From Ptiloglossa arizonensis (lineage: Eukaryota > Arthropoda > Insecta > Hymenoptera > Colletidae): DNA of 64,000 bases. The DNA is taken from positions 124,001 through 188,000 of the forward strand of contig NW_027478442.1 in the NCBI RefSeq assembly GCF_051014685.1. The letters run 5' to 3'. Under the pieces are notes generated by a model. It was not told where the DNA came from. It saw only the letters and a program-made list of their open reading frames with translations, and did not search any database. Both the position numbers and the translations under genes were made by a program. Positions 10,621 through 24,426 of the stretch are shown here, piece by piece (the stretch's first letter is position 1; the number at the start of each line of letters is the position of its first letter).

Positions 10621-12744
10621 GCTTAATCAGAACGGCCTAGGGAAAAAATACACATACCGTTGTAATCGGGCGAGTTTCTACTTTCAGATGCAATAGGAAT
10701 ATTTGGGTTAGGTCAATCCGTTCGCGAGATATGGGAGTTTGAAGCTAAGAAATGTTTGAGAAGACAACAAATTTTTCGCAATTCTGCTGCTCCAAACGTT
10801 TAACCAGAATGGCCCAGGGAAAAAATACGCATACAGTTGTAATCGAGCGAGTTTCTACTTTCAGACGCAGCAGGAATTTTTGGGTTTGCTCAATCCGTTC
10901 GCGAGATATGGGAGTTCGAAGCCAAGAAATGGTTGAGAAGGCAAAAAATTTTTCGCAATTCTGCTGCTCCAAACGCTTAACCAGAATGGCCTAGGGAAAA
11001 AATACACACACCGTTGTAATCGGGCGAGTTTCTACTTTCAGACACAGCAGGAATTTTTGGGTTTGCTCAATCCGTTCGCGAGATATGGGAGTTCCAATCC
11101 AAGAAATGGTTGAGAAGGCAAAAAATTTTTCGCAATTCTGCTGTTCCAAACGCTTAACCAGAATGGCTTAGGGAAAAAATACACATACCGTTGTAATCGG
11201 GCGATTTTCTACTTTCAAATGCAATAGGAATTTTTGGGTTAGGTCAATCCGTTCGCGAGATATGGGAGTTTGAAGCTAAGAAATGGTTGAGAAGACAACA
11301 AATTTTTCGCAATTCTGCTGCTCCAAACGCTTAACCAGAATGTCCTAGGGAAAAAATACGCAAACAGTTGTAATCGGGCGAGTTTCTACTTTCAGACGCA
11401 GCAGGAATTTTTGGGTTTGGTCATTCCGTTCGCGAGATATGGGAGTTTGAAACCAAGAAATGGTTGAGAAGGCAAAAAATTTTTCGCAATTCTGCTGCTC
11501 CAAACGCTTAACCAGAATGGCTTAGGGAAAAAATACACATACCGTTGAAATCGGGCGATTTTCTACTTTCAAATGCAATAGGAATTTTTGGGTTAGGTCA
11601 ATCCGTTCGCGAGATGTGGAAGTTTGAAGCTAAGAAATGGTTGAGAAGACAACAAATTTTTCGCAATTCTGCTGCTCCAAACGCTTAACCAGAATGTCCT
11701 AGGGAAAAAATACGCATACAGTTGTAATCGGGCGAGTTTCTGCTTTCAGACGCAGCAGGAATTTTTGGGTTTGGTCATTCCGTTCGCGAGATATGGGAGT
11801 TTGAAGCCAAGAAATGGTTGAGAAGGCAAAAAATTTTTCTCAATTCTGCTGCTCCAAACGCTTAACCAGAATGGCTTAGGGAAAAAATACACATACCGTT
11901 GAAATCGGGCGATTTTCTACTTTCAAATGCAATAGGAATTTTTGGGTTAGGTCAATCCGTTCGCGAGATGTGGAAGTTTGAAGCTAAGAAATGGTTGAGA
12001 AGACAACAAATTTTTCGCAATTCTGCTGCTCCAAACGCTGAACCAGAATGGCCTAGGGAAAAAATACGCACACAGTTGTAATCGGGCTAGTTTCTACTTT
12101 CAGTCGCAGCATGAATTTTTGGGTTTGGTCAATCCGTTCGCGAGATATGGGAGTTTAATGACAAGAAATGGTTGAGAAGGCAAAAACTTTTTCGCAATTC
12201 TGCTGCTCCAAACGCTTAACCAGAATGGCCTACGGAAAAAGTACACATACCGTTGTATTCGGGCGAGTTTCTACTTTCAGATGCAATAGGAATTTTAGGG
12301 TTAGGTCAATCCGTTCGCGAGATATGGCAGTTTGAAGGCAAGAAATGGTTGAGAAGGCAAAAAATTTTTCGCAATTCTGCTGCTCCAAACGCTTAACCAG
12401 AATGGCCTAGGGAAAAAATACACATACCGTTGTAATCGAGCGAGTTTCTACTTTCAGATGCAACAGGAATTTTTGGGTTAGGTCATTCCGTTCGCGAGAT
12501 ATGGGAGTTTGAAGACAAGAAATGGTTGAGAAGGCAAAAAATTTTTCGCAATTCTGCTGCTCCAAACGCTTAACCAGAATGGCCTAGGGAAAAAATACCC
12601 ATACCGTTGTAATCGGACGAGCTTCTACTTTCAGATGCAACGGGAATTTTTCGGTTAGGTCAATCCGTTCGCGAGATATGGGAGTTTGAAGCCAAGAAAT
12701 GGTTGAGAAGGCAAAAAATTTTTCGCAATTCTGCTGCTCCAAAC
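10621..12744. repeat. HOR unit 4, 12 monomers (2124 bp)
   Basis: It matches the 15-monomer unit but lacks three consecutive monomers (cccatacc, ctcacacc and gattttctactctc). The second gaaatc monomer (11,860) is followed directly by the gctgaacc monomer (12,037). The last four monomers are the normal ending. Confidence 0.85.
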
Positions 12745-13629
12745 GCTTAATCAGAACGGCCTAGGGAAAAAATACACATACCGTTGTAATCGGGCGAGTT
12801 TCTACTTTCAGATGCAATAGGAATATTTGGGTTAGGTCAATCCGTTCGCGAGATATGGGAGTTTGAAGCTAAGAAATGTTTGAGAAGACAACAAATTTTT
12901 CGCAATTCTGCTGCTCCAAACGTTTAACCAGAATGGCCCAGGGAAAAAATACGCATACAGTTGTAATCGAGCGAGTTTCTACTTTCAGACGCAGCAGGAA
13001 TTTTTGGGTTTGCTCAATCCGTTCGCGAGATATGGGAGTTCGAAGCCAAGAAATGGTTGAGAAGGCAAAAAATTTTTCGCAATTCTGCTGCTCCAAACGC
13101 TTAACCAGAATGGCCTAGGGAAAAAATACACACACCGTTGTAATCGAGCGAGTTTCTACTTTCAGACACAGCAGGAATTTTTGGGTTTGCTCAATCCGTT
13201 CGCGAGATATGGGAGTTCCAATCCAAGAAATGGTTGAGAAGGCAAAAAATTTTTCGCAATTCTGCTGCTCCAAACGCTGAACCAGAATGGCCTAGGGAAA
13301 AAATACGCACACAGTTGTAATCGGGCTAGTTTCTACTTTCAGATGCAACAGGAATTTTTGGGTTAGGTCATTCCGTTCGCGAGATATGGGAGTTTGAAGA
13401 CAAGAAATGGTTGAGAAGGCAAAAAATTTTTCGCAATTCTGCTGCTCCAAACGCTTAACCAGAATGGCCTAGGGAAAAAATACCCATACCGTTGTAATCG
13501 GACGAGCTTCTACTTTCAGATGCAACGGGAATTTTTGGGTTAGGTCAATCCGTTCGCGAGATATGGGAGTTTGAAGCCAAGAAATGGTTGAGAAGGCAAA
13601 AAATTTTTCGCAATTCTGCTGCTCCAAAC
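12745..13629. repeat. HOR unit 5, 5 monomers (885 bp)
   Basis: Marker, cccaggg and ccaatcc monomers are followed at once by the fused gctgaacc/cgagcgag monomer (13,276) and a cccatacc monomer (13,453). About ten monomers of the reference unit are absent. The fused monomer is the type otherwise seen in unit 2, so the two units share a recombination history. Confidence 0.85.
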
Positions 13630-15045
13630 GCTTAATCAGAACGGCCTAGGGAAAAAATACACATACCGTTGTAATCGGGCGAGTTTCTACTTTCAGATGC
13701 AATAGGAATATTTGGGTTAGGTCAATCCGTTCGCGAGATATGGGAGTTTGAAGCTAAGAAATGTTTGAGAAGACAACAAATTTTTCGCAATTCTGCTGCT
13801 CCAAACGTTTAACCAGAATGGCCCAGGGAAAAAATACGCATACAGTTGTAATCGAGCGAGTTTCTACTTTCAGACGCAGCAGGAATTTTTGGGTTTGCTC
13901 AATCCGTTCGCGTGATATGGGAGTTCGAAGCCAAGAAATGGTTGAGAAGGCAAAAAATTTTTCGCAATTCTGCTGCTCCAAACGCTTAACCAGTATGGCC
14001 TAGGGAAAAAATACACACACCGTTGTAATCGGGCGAGTTTCTACTTTCAGACACGGCAGGAATTTTTGGGTTTGCTCAATCCGTTCGCGAGATATGGGAG
14101 TTCCAATCCAAGAAATGGTTGAGAAGGCAAAAAATTTTTCGCAATTCTGCTGTTCCAAACGCTTAACCAGAATGGCTTAGGGAAAAAATACACATACCGT
14201 TGTAATCGGGCGATTTTCTACTTTCAAATGCAATAGGAATTTTTGGGTTAGGTCAATCCGTTCGCGAGATATGGGAGTTTGAAGCTAAGAAATGGTTGAG
14301 AAGACAACAAATTTTTCGCAATTCTGCTGCTCCAAACGCTTAACCAGAATGTCCTAGGGAAAAAATACGCAAACAGTTGTAATCGGGCGAGTTTCTACTT
14401 TCAGACGCAGCAGGAATTTTTGGGTTTGGTCATTCCGTTCGCGAGATATGGGAGTTTGAAACCAAGAAATGGTTGAGAAGGCAAAAAATTTTTCGCAATT
14501 CTGCTGCTCCAAACGCTTAACCAGAATGGCTTAGGGAAAAAATACACATACCGTTGAAATCGGGCGATTTTCTACTTTCAAATGCAATAGGAATTTTTGG
14601 GTTAGGTCAATCCGTTCGCGAGATGTGGAAGTTTGAAGCTAAGAAATGGTTGAGAAGACAACAAATTTTTCGCAATTCTGCTGCTCCAAACGCTTAACCA
14701 GAATGTCCTAGGGAAAAAATACGCATACAGTTGTAATCGGGCGAGTTTCTACTTTCAGACGCAGCAGGAATTTTTGGGTTTGGTCATTCCGTTCGCGAGA
14801 TATGGGAGTTTGAAGCCAAGAAATGGTTGAGAAGGCAAAAAATTTTTCTCAATTCTGCTGCTCCAAACGCTTAACCAGAATGGCTTAGGGAAAAAATACA
14901 CATACCGTTGAAATCGGGCGATTTTCTACTTTCAAATGCAATAGGAATTTTTGGGTTAGGTCAATCCGTTCGCGAGATGTGGAAGTTTGAAGCTAAGAAA
15001 TGGTTGAGAAGACAACAAATTTTTCGCAATTCTGCTGCTCCAAAC
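13276..15045. repeat. Ten-monomer segment duplicated from 7612-9381
   Basis: This 1770 bp stretch matches 7612-9381 at a constant distance of 5664 bp (32 monomers). The match includes gcgtgatatggg, cagtatggcc and acacggcagg in the same positions. Similarity in variant order stops at 15,046, where 9382 continues differently. It crosses the unit 5/unit 6 boundary and so records a separate long-distance event. Confidence 0.75.
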
Positions 15046-16107
15046 GCTTAACCAGAATGGCCTAGGGAAAAAATACGCATACTGTTGTAATCGGGCTAGT
15101 TTCTACTTTCAGACGCAGCAGGAATTTTTGGGTTTGGTCAATCCGTTCGCGAGATATGGGAGTTTGATGACAAGAAATGGTTGAGAAGGCAAAAAATTTT
15201 TCGCAATTCTGCTGCTCCAAACGCTTAACCAGAATGGCCTACGGAAAAAGTACACATACCGTTGTATTCGGGCGAGTTTCTACTTTCAGATGCAATAGGA
15301 ATTTTAGGATTAGGTCAATCCGTTCGCGAGATATGGCAGTTTGAAGCCAAGAAATGGTTGAGAAGGCAAAAAATTTTTCGCAATTCTGCTGCTCCAAACG
15401 CTTAACCAGAATGGCCTAGGGAAAAAATACACATACCGTTGTAATCGAGCGAGTTTCTACTTTCAGATGCAACAGGAATTTTTGGGTTAGGTCACTCCGT
15501 TCGCGAGATATGGGAGTTTGAAGACAAGAAATGGTTGAGAAGGCATAAAATTTTTCGCAATTCTGCTGCTCCAAACGCTTAACCAGAATGGCCTAGGGAA
15601 AAAATACCCATACCGTTGTAATCGGACGAGCTTCTACCTTCAGATGCAACGGGAATTTTTGGGATAGGTCAATCCGTTCGCGAGATATGGGAGTTTGAAG
15701 CCAAGAAATGGTTGAGAAGGTAAAAAATATTTCGCAATTCTGCTGCTCCAAACGCTTATCCAGAATGGCCTAGGGAAAAAATACTCACACCGTTGTAATC
15801 GGGCGAGTTTCTACTTTCAGACGCAGCAGGAATTTTTGGGTTTGCTCAATCCGTTCGCGAGATATGGGAGTTTGAAGCCAAGAAATGGTTGAGAAGGCAA
15901 AAAATTTTTCGCAATTCTGCTGCTCCAAACGCTTAACCAGAATGTCCTAGGGAAAAAATACGCTTACTGTTGTAATCGGGCTAGTTTCTACTTTCAGACG
16001 CAGCAGGAATTTTTGGGTTTGGTCAATCCGTTCGCGAGATATGGGAGTTTGAAGCCAAGAAATGGTTGAGAAGGCAAAAAATTTTTCGCAATTCTGCTGC
16101 TCCAAAC
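13630..16107. repeat. HOR unit 6, 14 monomers (2478 bp)
   Basis: The first eight monomers follow the reference order and carry the private variants of unit 3. They are followed by a cgcatactg/ggctag monomer (15,046), cctacgg (15,223), cgagcgag (15,400), cccatacc (15,577), ctcacacc (15,754) and a tgtcc/cgcttactg monomer (15,931). This ending is rearranged relative to the reference. Confidence 0.8.
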
Positions 16108-18585
16108 GCTTAATCAGAACGGCCTAGGGAAAAAATACACATACCGTTGTAATCGGGCGAGTTTCTACTTTCAGATGCAATAGGAATATTTGGGTTAGGT
16201 CAATCCGTTCGCGAGATATGGGAGTTTGAAGCTAAGAAATGTATGAGAAGACAACAAATTTTTCGCAATTCTGCTGCTCCAAACGTTTAACCAGAATGGC
16301 CCAGGGAAAAAATACGCATACAGTTGTAATCGAGCGAGTTTCTACTTTCAGACGCAGCAGGAATTTTTGGGTTTGCTCAATCCGTTCGCGAGATATGGGA
16401 GTTCCAATCCAAGAAATGGTTGAGAAGGCAAAAAATTTTTCGCAATTCTGCTGTTCCAAACGCTTAACCAGAATGGCTTAGGGAAAAAATACACATACAG
16501 TTGTAATCGGGCGATTTTCTACTTTCAAATGCAATAGGAATTTTTGGGTTAGGTCAATCCGTTCGCGAGATATGGGAGTTTGAAGCTAAGAAATGGTTGA
16601 GAAGACAACAAATTTTTCGCAATTCTGCTGCTCCAAACGCTTAACCAGTATGTCCTAGGGAAAAAATACGCAAACAGTTGTAATCGGGCGAGTTTCTACT
16701 TTCAGACGCAGCAGGAATTTTTGGGTTTGATCAATCCGTTCGCGAGATATGGGACTTTGAAGCTAAGAAATGGTTGAAAAGGCAAAAAATTTTTCGCAAT
16801 TCTGCTGCTCCAAACGCTTAACCAGAATGGCCTAGGGAAAAAATACGCATACTGTTGTAATCGGGCTAGTTTCTACTTTCAGACGCAGCAGGAATTTTTG
16901 GGTTTGGTCAATCCGTTCGCGAGATATGGGAGTTCCAATCCAAGAAATGGTTGAGAAGGCAAAAAATTTTTCGCAATTCTGCTGCTCCAAACGCTTAACC
17001 AGAATGGCCTAGGGAAAAAATACACACACCGTTGTAATCGGGCGAGTTTCTACTTTCAGACGCAGCAGGAATTTTTGGGTTTGCTCAATCCGTTCGCGAG
17101 ATATGGGAGTTCGAAGCCAAGAAATGGTTGAGAAGGCAAAAAATTTTTCGCAATTCTGCTGCTCCAAACGCTTAACCAGAATGGCCTAGGGAAAAAATAC
17201 ACACACCGTTGTAATCGGGCGAGTTTCTACTTTCAGACGCAGCAGGAATTTTTGGGTTTGCTCAATCCGTTCGCGAGATATGGGAGTTCCAATCCAAGAA
17301 ATGGTTGAGAAGGCAAAAAATTTTTCGCAATTCTGCTGTTCCAAACGCTTAACCAGAATGGCTTAGGGAAAAAATACACATACAGTTGTAATCGGGCGAT
17401 TTTCTACTTTCAAATGCAATAGGAATTTTTGGGTTAGGTCAATCCGTTCGCGAGATATGGGAGTTTGAAGCTAAGAAATGGTTGAGAAGACAACAAATTT
17501 TTCGCAATTCTGCTGCTCCAAACGCTTAACCAGTATGTCCTAGGGAAAAAATACGCATACAGTTGTAATCGGGCGAGTTTCTACTTTCAGACGCAGCAGG
17601 AATTTTTGGGTTTGGTCATTCCGTTCGCGAGATATGGGAGTTTGAAGCCAAGAAATGGTTGAGAAGGCAAAAAATTTTTCGCAATTCTGCTGCTCCAAAC
17701 GCTTAACCAGAATGGCTTAGGGAAAAAATACACATACCGTTGAAATCGGGCGATTTTCTACTTTCAAATGCAATAGGAATTTTTGGGTTAGGTCAATCCG
17801 TTCGCGAGATGTGGAAGTTTGAAGCTAAGAAATGGTTGAGAAGACAACAAATTTTTCGCAATTCTGCTGCTCCAAACGCTTATCCAGAATGGCCTAGGGA
17901 AAAAATACACATACCGTTGTAATCGGGCGAGTTTCTACTTTCAGAAGCAATAGGAATTTTTGGGTTAGGTCAATCCGTTCGCGAGATAAGGGAGTTTGAG
18001 GCTAAGAAATGGTTGAGAAGACAACAAATTTTTCGCAATTCTGCTGCTCCAAACGTTTAACCAGAATGGCCTGGGGAAATAGTACGCATACAGTTGTAAT
18101 CGGGCGAGTTTCTACTTTCAGACGCAGCAGGAATTTTTGGGTTCGCTCAATCCGTTCGCGAGATATGGGAGTTTGAAGCCAAGAAATGGTTGAGAAGGCA
18201 AAAAATATTTCGCAATTCTGCTCCTCCAAACGCTTATCCAGAATGGCCTAGGGAAAAAATACACACACCGTTGTAATCGGGCGAGTTTCTACTTTCAGAC
18301 GCAGCAGGAATCTTTGGGTTTGCTCAATCCGTTCGGGAGGTATGGGAGTTTGAAGCCAAGAAATGGTTGAGAAGGCAAAAAATTTTTCGCAATTCTGCTG
18401 CTCCAAACGCTTAACCAGAATGTCCTAGGGAATAAATACGCTTACTGTTGTAATCGGGCTAGTTTCTACTTTCAGACGCAGCAGGAATTTTTGGGTTTGG
18501 TCAATCCGTTCGCGAGATATGGGAGTTTGAAGCCAAGAAATGGTTGAGAAGGCAAAAAATTTTTCGCAATTCTGCTGCTCCAAAC
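16108..18585. repeat. HOR unit 7, 14 monomers (2478 bp), rearranged
   Basis: After the marker (16,108) comes a cccaggg monomer whose tail is the gttccaatcc type, so two monomers are fused (16,285). Later members include two successive cacacaccg monomers (16,993 and 17,170), a gaaatc monomer (17,701), gcttatcc (17,878), a cctgggg monomer (18,055) and a cgcttactg monomer (18,409). The order departs strongly from the reference unit. Confidence 0.8.
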
Positions 18586-19824
18586 GCTTAATCAGAACGG
18601 CCTAGGGAAAAAATACACATACCGTTGTAATCGGGCGAGTTTCTACTTTCAGATGCAATAGGAATATTTGGGTTAGGTCAATCCGTTCGCGAGATATGGG
18701 AGTTTGAAGCTAAGAAATGTATGAGAAGACAACAAATTTTTCGCAATTCTGATGCTCCAAACGTTTAACCAGAATGGCCCAGGGAAAAAATACGCATACA
18801 GTTGTAATCGAGCGAGTTTCTACTTTCAGACGCAGCAGGAATTTTTGGGTTTGCTCAATCCGTTCGCGAGATATGGGAGTTCGAAGCCAAGAAATGGTTG
18901 AGAAGGCAAAAAATTTTTCGCAATTCTGCTGCTCCAAACGCTTAACCAGAATGGCCTAGGGAAAAAATACACACACCGTTGTAATCGGGCGAGTTTCTAC
19001 TTTCAGACGCAGCAGGAATTTTTGGGTTTGCTCAATCCGTTCGCGAGATATGGGAGTTCCAATCCAAGAAATGGTTGAGAAGGCAAAAAATTTTTCGCAA
19101 TTCTGCTGTTCCAAACGCTTAACAAGAATGGCTTAGGGAAAAAATACACATACCGTTGTAATCGGGCGATTTTCTACTTTCAAATGCAATAGGAATTTTT
19201 GGGTTAGGTCAATCCGTTCGCGAGATATGGGAGTTTGAAGCTAAGAAATGGTTGAGAAGACAACAAATTTTTCGCAATTCTGCTGCTCCAAACGCTTAAC
19301 CAGTATGTCCTAGGGAAAAAATACGCATACAGTTGTAATCGGGCGAGTTTCTACTTTCAGACGCAGCAGGAATTTTTGGGTTTGGTCATTCCGTTCGCGA
19401 GATATGGGAGTTTGAAGCCAAGAAATGGTTGAGAAGGCAAAAAATTTTTCGCAATTCTGCTGCTCCAAACGCTTAACCAGAATGGCTTAGGGAAAAAATA
19501 CACATACCGTTGAAATCGGGCGATTTTCTACTTTCAAATGCAATAGGAATTTTTGGGTTAGGTCAATCCGTTCGCGAGATGTGGAAGTTTGAAGCTAAGA
19601 AATGGTTGAGAAGACAACAAATTTTTCGCAATTCTGCTGCTCCAAACGCTTAACCAGAATGTCCTAGGGAAAAAATACGCAAACAGTTGTAATCGGGCGA
19701 GTTTCTACTTTCAGACGCAGCAGGAATTTTTGGGTTTGATCAATCCGTTCGCGAGATATGGGACTTTGAAGCTAAGAAATGGTTGAAAAGGCAAAAAATT
19801 TTTCGCAATTCTGCTGCTCCAAAC
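18586..19824. repeat. Start of HOR unit 8, seven monomers
   Basis: The marker monomer (18,586) is followed by the usual cccaggg, cacacaccg/ccaatcc, gcttaggg, tgtcc, gaaatc and tgtcc/aaacag types. The unit continues to 20,709 (12 monomers), but from 19,825 it is part of the 26-monomer duplicated block. The last monomer here has gggactttgaagc and ggttgaaaaggc, also seen at 16,751-16,780. Confidence 0.75.
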
Positions 19825-22800
19825 GCTTAACCAGAATGGCCTAGGGAAAAAATACGCATACTGTTGTAATCGGGCTAGTTTCTACTTTCAGACGCAGCAG
19901 GAATTTTTGGGTTTGGTCAATCCGTTCGCGAGATATGGGAGTTTGAAGCCAAGAAATGGTTGAGAAGACAACAAATTTTTCGCAATTCTGCTGCTCCAAA
20001 CGCTTATCCAGAATGGCCTAGGGAAAAAATACACATACCGTTGTAATCGGGCGAGTTTCTACTTTCAGAAGCAATAGGAATTTTTGGGTTAGGTCAATCC
20101 GTTCGCGAGATAAGGGAGTTTGAGGCTAAGAAATGGTTGAGAAGACAACAAATTTTTCGCAATTCTGGTGCTCCAAACGTTTAACCAGAATGGCCTGGGG
20201 AAATAATACGCATACAGTTGTAATCGGGCGAGTTTCTACTTTCAGACGCAGCAGGAATTTTTGGGTTCGCTCAATCCGTTCGCGAGATATGGGAGTTTGA
20301 AGCCAAGAAATGGTTGAGAAGGCAAAAAATATTTCGCAATTCTGCTCCTCCAAACGCTTATCCAGAATGGCCTAGGGAAAAAATACACACACCTTTGTAA
20401 TCGGGCGAGTTTCTACTTTCAGACGCAGCAGGAATTTTTGGGTTTGCTCAATCCGTTCGGGAGGTATGGGAGTTTGAAGCCAAGAAATGGTTGAGAAGGC
20501 AAAAAATTTTTCGCAATTCTGCTGCTCCAAACGCTTAACCAGAATGTCCTAGGGAAAAAATACGCTTACTGTTGTAATCGGGCTAGTTTCTACTTTCAGA
20601 CGCAGCAGGAATTTTAGGGTTTGGTCAATCCGTTCGCGAGATATGGGAGTTTGAAGCCAAGAAATGGTTGAGAAGGCAAAAAATTTCTCGCAATTCTGCT
20701 GCTCCAAACGCTTAATCAGAACGGCCTAGGGAAAAAATACACATACCGTTGTAATCGGGCGAGTTTCTACTTTCAGATGCAATAGGAATATTTGGGTTAG
20801 GTCAATCCGTTCGCGAGATATGGGAGTTTGAAGCTAAGAAATGTTTGAGAAGACAACAAATTTTTCGCAATTCTGCTGCTCCAAACGTTTAACCAGAATG
20901 GCCCAGGGAAAAAATACGCATACAGTTGTAATCGAGCGAGTTTCTACTTTCAGACGCAGCAGGAATTTTTGGGTTTGCTCAATCCGTTCGCGAGATATGG
21001 GAGTTCGAAGCCAAGAAATGGTTGAGAAGGCAAAAAATTTTTCGCAATTCTGCTGCTCCAAACGCTTAACCAGAATGGCCTAGGGAAAAAATACACACAC
21101 CGTTGTAATCGGGCGAGTTTCTACTTTCAGACGCAGCAGGAATTTTTGGGTTTGCTCAATCCGTTCGCGAGATATGGGAGTTCCAATCCAAGAAATGGTT
21201 GAGAAGGCAAAAAATTTTTCGCAATTCTGCTGTTCCAAACGCTTAACCAGAATGTCCTAGGGAAAAAATACGCATACAGTTGTAATCGGGCGAGTTTCTA
21301 CTTTCAGACGCAGCAGGAATTTTTGGGTTTGGTCATTCCGTTCGCGAGATATGGGAGTTTGAAGCCAAGAAATGGTTGAGAAGGCAAAAAATTTTTCGCA
21401 ATTCTGCTGCTCCAAACGCTTAACCAGAATGGCTTAGGGAAAAAATACACATACCGTTGAAATCGGGCGATTTTCTACTTTCAAATGCAATAGGAATTTT
21501 TGGGTTAGGTCAATCCGTTCGCGAGATGTGGAAGTTTGAAGCTAAGAAATGGTTGAGAAGACAACAAATTTTTCGCAATTCTGCTGCTCCAAACGCTTAA
21601 CCAGAATGTCCTAGGGAAAAAATACGCAAACAGTTGTATTCGGGCGAGTTTCTACTTTCAGACGCAGCAGGAATTTTTGGGTTTGGTCAATCCGTTCGCG
21701 AGATATGGGAGTTTGAAGCCAAGAAATGGTTGAGAAGACAACAAATTTTTCGCAATTCTGCTGCTCCAAACGTTTAACCAGAATGGCCCAGGGAAAAAAT
21801 ACGCATACAGTTGTAATCGAGCGAGTTTCTACTTTCAGACGCAGCAGGAATTTTTGGGTTTGCTCAATCCGTTCGCGAGATATGGGAGTTCGAAGCCAAG
21901 AAATGGTTGAGAAGGCAAAAAATTTTTCGCAATTCTGCTGCTCCAAACGCTTAACCAGAATGGCCTAGGGAAAAAATACACACACCGTTGTAATCGGGCG
22001 AGTTTCTACTTTCAGACGCAGCAGGAATTTTTGGGTTTGCTCAATCCGTTCGCGAGATATGGGAGTTCCAATCCAAGAAATGGTTGAGAAGGCAAAAAAT
22101 TTTTCGCAATTCTGCTGTTCCAAACGCTTAACCAGAATGGCTTAGGGAAAAAATACACATACCGTTGTAATCGGGCGATTTTCTACTTTCAAATGCAATA
22201 GGAATTTTTGGGTTAGGTCAATCCGTTCGCGAGATATGGGAGTTTGAAGCTAAGAAATGGTTGAGAAGACAACAAATTTTTCGCAATTCTGCTGCTCCAA
22301 ACGCTTAACCAGAATGTCCTAGGGAAAAAATACGCATACAGTTGTAATCGGGCTAGTTTCTACTTTCAGACGCAGCAGGAATTTTTGGGTTTGGTCAATC
22401 CGTTCGCGAGATATGGTAGTTTGAAGCCAAGAAATGGTTGAGAAGGCAAAAAATTTTTCGCAATTCTGCTGCTCCAAACGCTTAATCAGAACGGCCTAGG
22501 GAAAAAATACACATACCGTTGTAATCGGGCGAGTTTCTACTTTCAGATGCAATAGGAATATTTGGGTTAGGTCAATCCGTTCGCGAGATATGGGAGTTTG
22601 AAGCTAAGAAATGGTTGAGAAGACAACAAATTTTTCGCAATTCTGCTGCTCCAAACGCTTAACCAGAATGTCCTAGGGAAAAAATACGCAAACAGTTGTA
22701 ATCGGGCGAGTTTCTACTTTCAGACGCAGCAGGAATTTTTGGGTTTGGTCAATCCGTTCGCGAGATATGGGAGTTCAAAGCCAAGAAATGGTTGAGAAGG

Positions 22801-24426
22801 CAAAAAATTTTTCGCAATTCTGCTGCTCCAAACGCTTAACCAGAATGGCCTAGGGAAAAAATACGCATACTGTTGTAATCGGGCTAGTTTCTACTTTCAG
22901 ATGCAACAGGAATTTTTGGGTTAGGTCATTCCGTTCGCGAGATATGGGAGTTTGAAGACAAGAAATGGTTGAGAAGGCAAAAAATTTTTCGCAATTCTGC
23001 TGCTCCAAACGCCTAACCAGAATGTCCTAGGGAAAAAATACGCATACTGTTGTAATCGGGCTAGTTTCTACTTTCAGACGCAGCAGGAATTTTTGGGTTT
23101 GGTCATTCCGTTCGCGAGATATGGGAGTTTGAAGACAAGAAATGGTTGAGAAGGCAAAAAATTTTTCGCAATTCTGCTGCTCCAAACGCTTAATCAGAAC
23201 GGCCTAGGGAAAAAATACACATACCGTTGTAATCGGGCGAGTTTCTACTTTCAGAAGCAATAGGAATTTTAGGGTTAGGTCAATCCGTTCGCGAGATATG
23301 GCAGTTTGAAGCCAAGAAATGGTTGAGAAGGCAAAAAATTTTTCGCAATTCTGCTGCTCCAAACGCTTAACCAGAATGGCCTAGGGAAAAAATACGCATA
23401 CTGTTGTAATCGGGCTAGTTTCTACTTTCAGATGCAACAGGAATTTTTGGGTTAGGTCATTCCGTTCGCGAGATATGGGAGTTTGAAGACAAGAAATGGT
23501 TGAGAAGGCAAAAAATTTTTCGCAATTCTGCTGCTCCAAACGCCTAACCAGAATGTCCTAGGGAAAAAATACGCATACTGTTGTAATCGGGCTAGTTTCT
23601 ACTTTCAGACGCAGCAGGAATTTTTGGGTTTGGTCATTCCGTTCGCGAGATATGGGAGTTTGAAGCCAAGAAATGGTTGAGAAGGCGTAAAATTTTTCGC
23701 AATTCTGCTGCTCCAAACGTTTAACCAGAATGGCCTAGGGAAATAATACGCATACAGTTGTAATCGGGCGAGTTTCTACTTTCAGACGCAGCAGGAATTT
23801 TTGGGTTCGCTCAATCCGTTCGCGAGATATGGGAGTTTGAAGCCAAGAAATGGTTGAGAAGGCAAAAAATATTTCGCAATTCTGCTCCTCCAAACGCTTA
23901 TCCAGAATGGCCTAGGGAAAAAATACACACACCGTTGTAATCGGGCGAGTTTCTACTTTCAGACGCAGCAGGAATTTTTGGGTTTGCTCAATCCGTTCGG
24001 GAGATATGGGAGTTTGAAGCCAAGAAATGGTTGAGAAGGCAAAAAATTTTTCGCAATTCTGCTGCTCCAAACGCTTAACCAGAATGTCCTAGGGAAAAAA
24101 TAAGCTTACTGTTGTAATCGGGCTAGTTTCTAATTTCAGACGCACTAGGAATTTTTGGGTTTGCTCAATCCGTTCGCGAGATATGGCAGTTTGAAGCTAA
24201 CAAATGGTTGAGAAGGCAAAAAATTTTTCGCAATTCTGCTGCTCCAAACGGTTAACCAGAACGGCCTAGGGAAAAAATACACATACCGTTGTAATCGGGC
24301 GAGCTTCTACTTTCAGATGCAATAGGAATATTTGGGTTAGGTCAATCCGTTCGCGAGATATGGCAGTTTGAAGCTAACAAATGGTTGAGAAGGCAAAAAA
24401 TTTTTCGCAATTCTGCTGCTCCAAAC
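19825..24426. repeat. 26-monomer super-unit, copy 1 (4602 bp)
   Basis: It starts at a cgcatactg/ggctag monomer and contains marker monomers at 20,710, 22,480 and 23,188. Rare variants include attttagggtttgg (about 20,611), aaaatttctcg (about 20,681), gatatggtag (about 22,421) and aataagcttactg (about 24,100). Every rare variant I compared recurs 4602 bp downstream. Confidence 0.9.

Noticed and set aside
21611..21946. 111-residue minus-strand open frame (also at 26,213 and 41,079)
   Set aside because: It spans about two monomers and repeats the same peptide twice, as expected for a frame-preserving tandem repeat. The copy at 26,213 is the 4602 bp duplication of the first.
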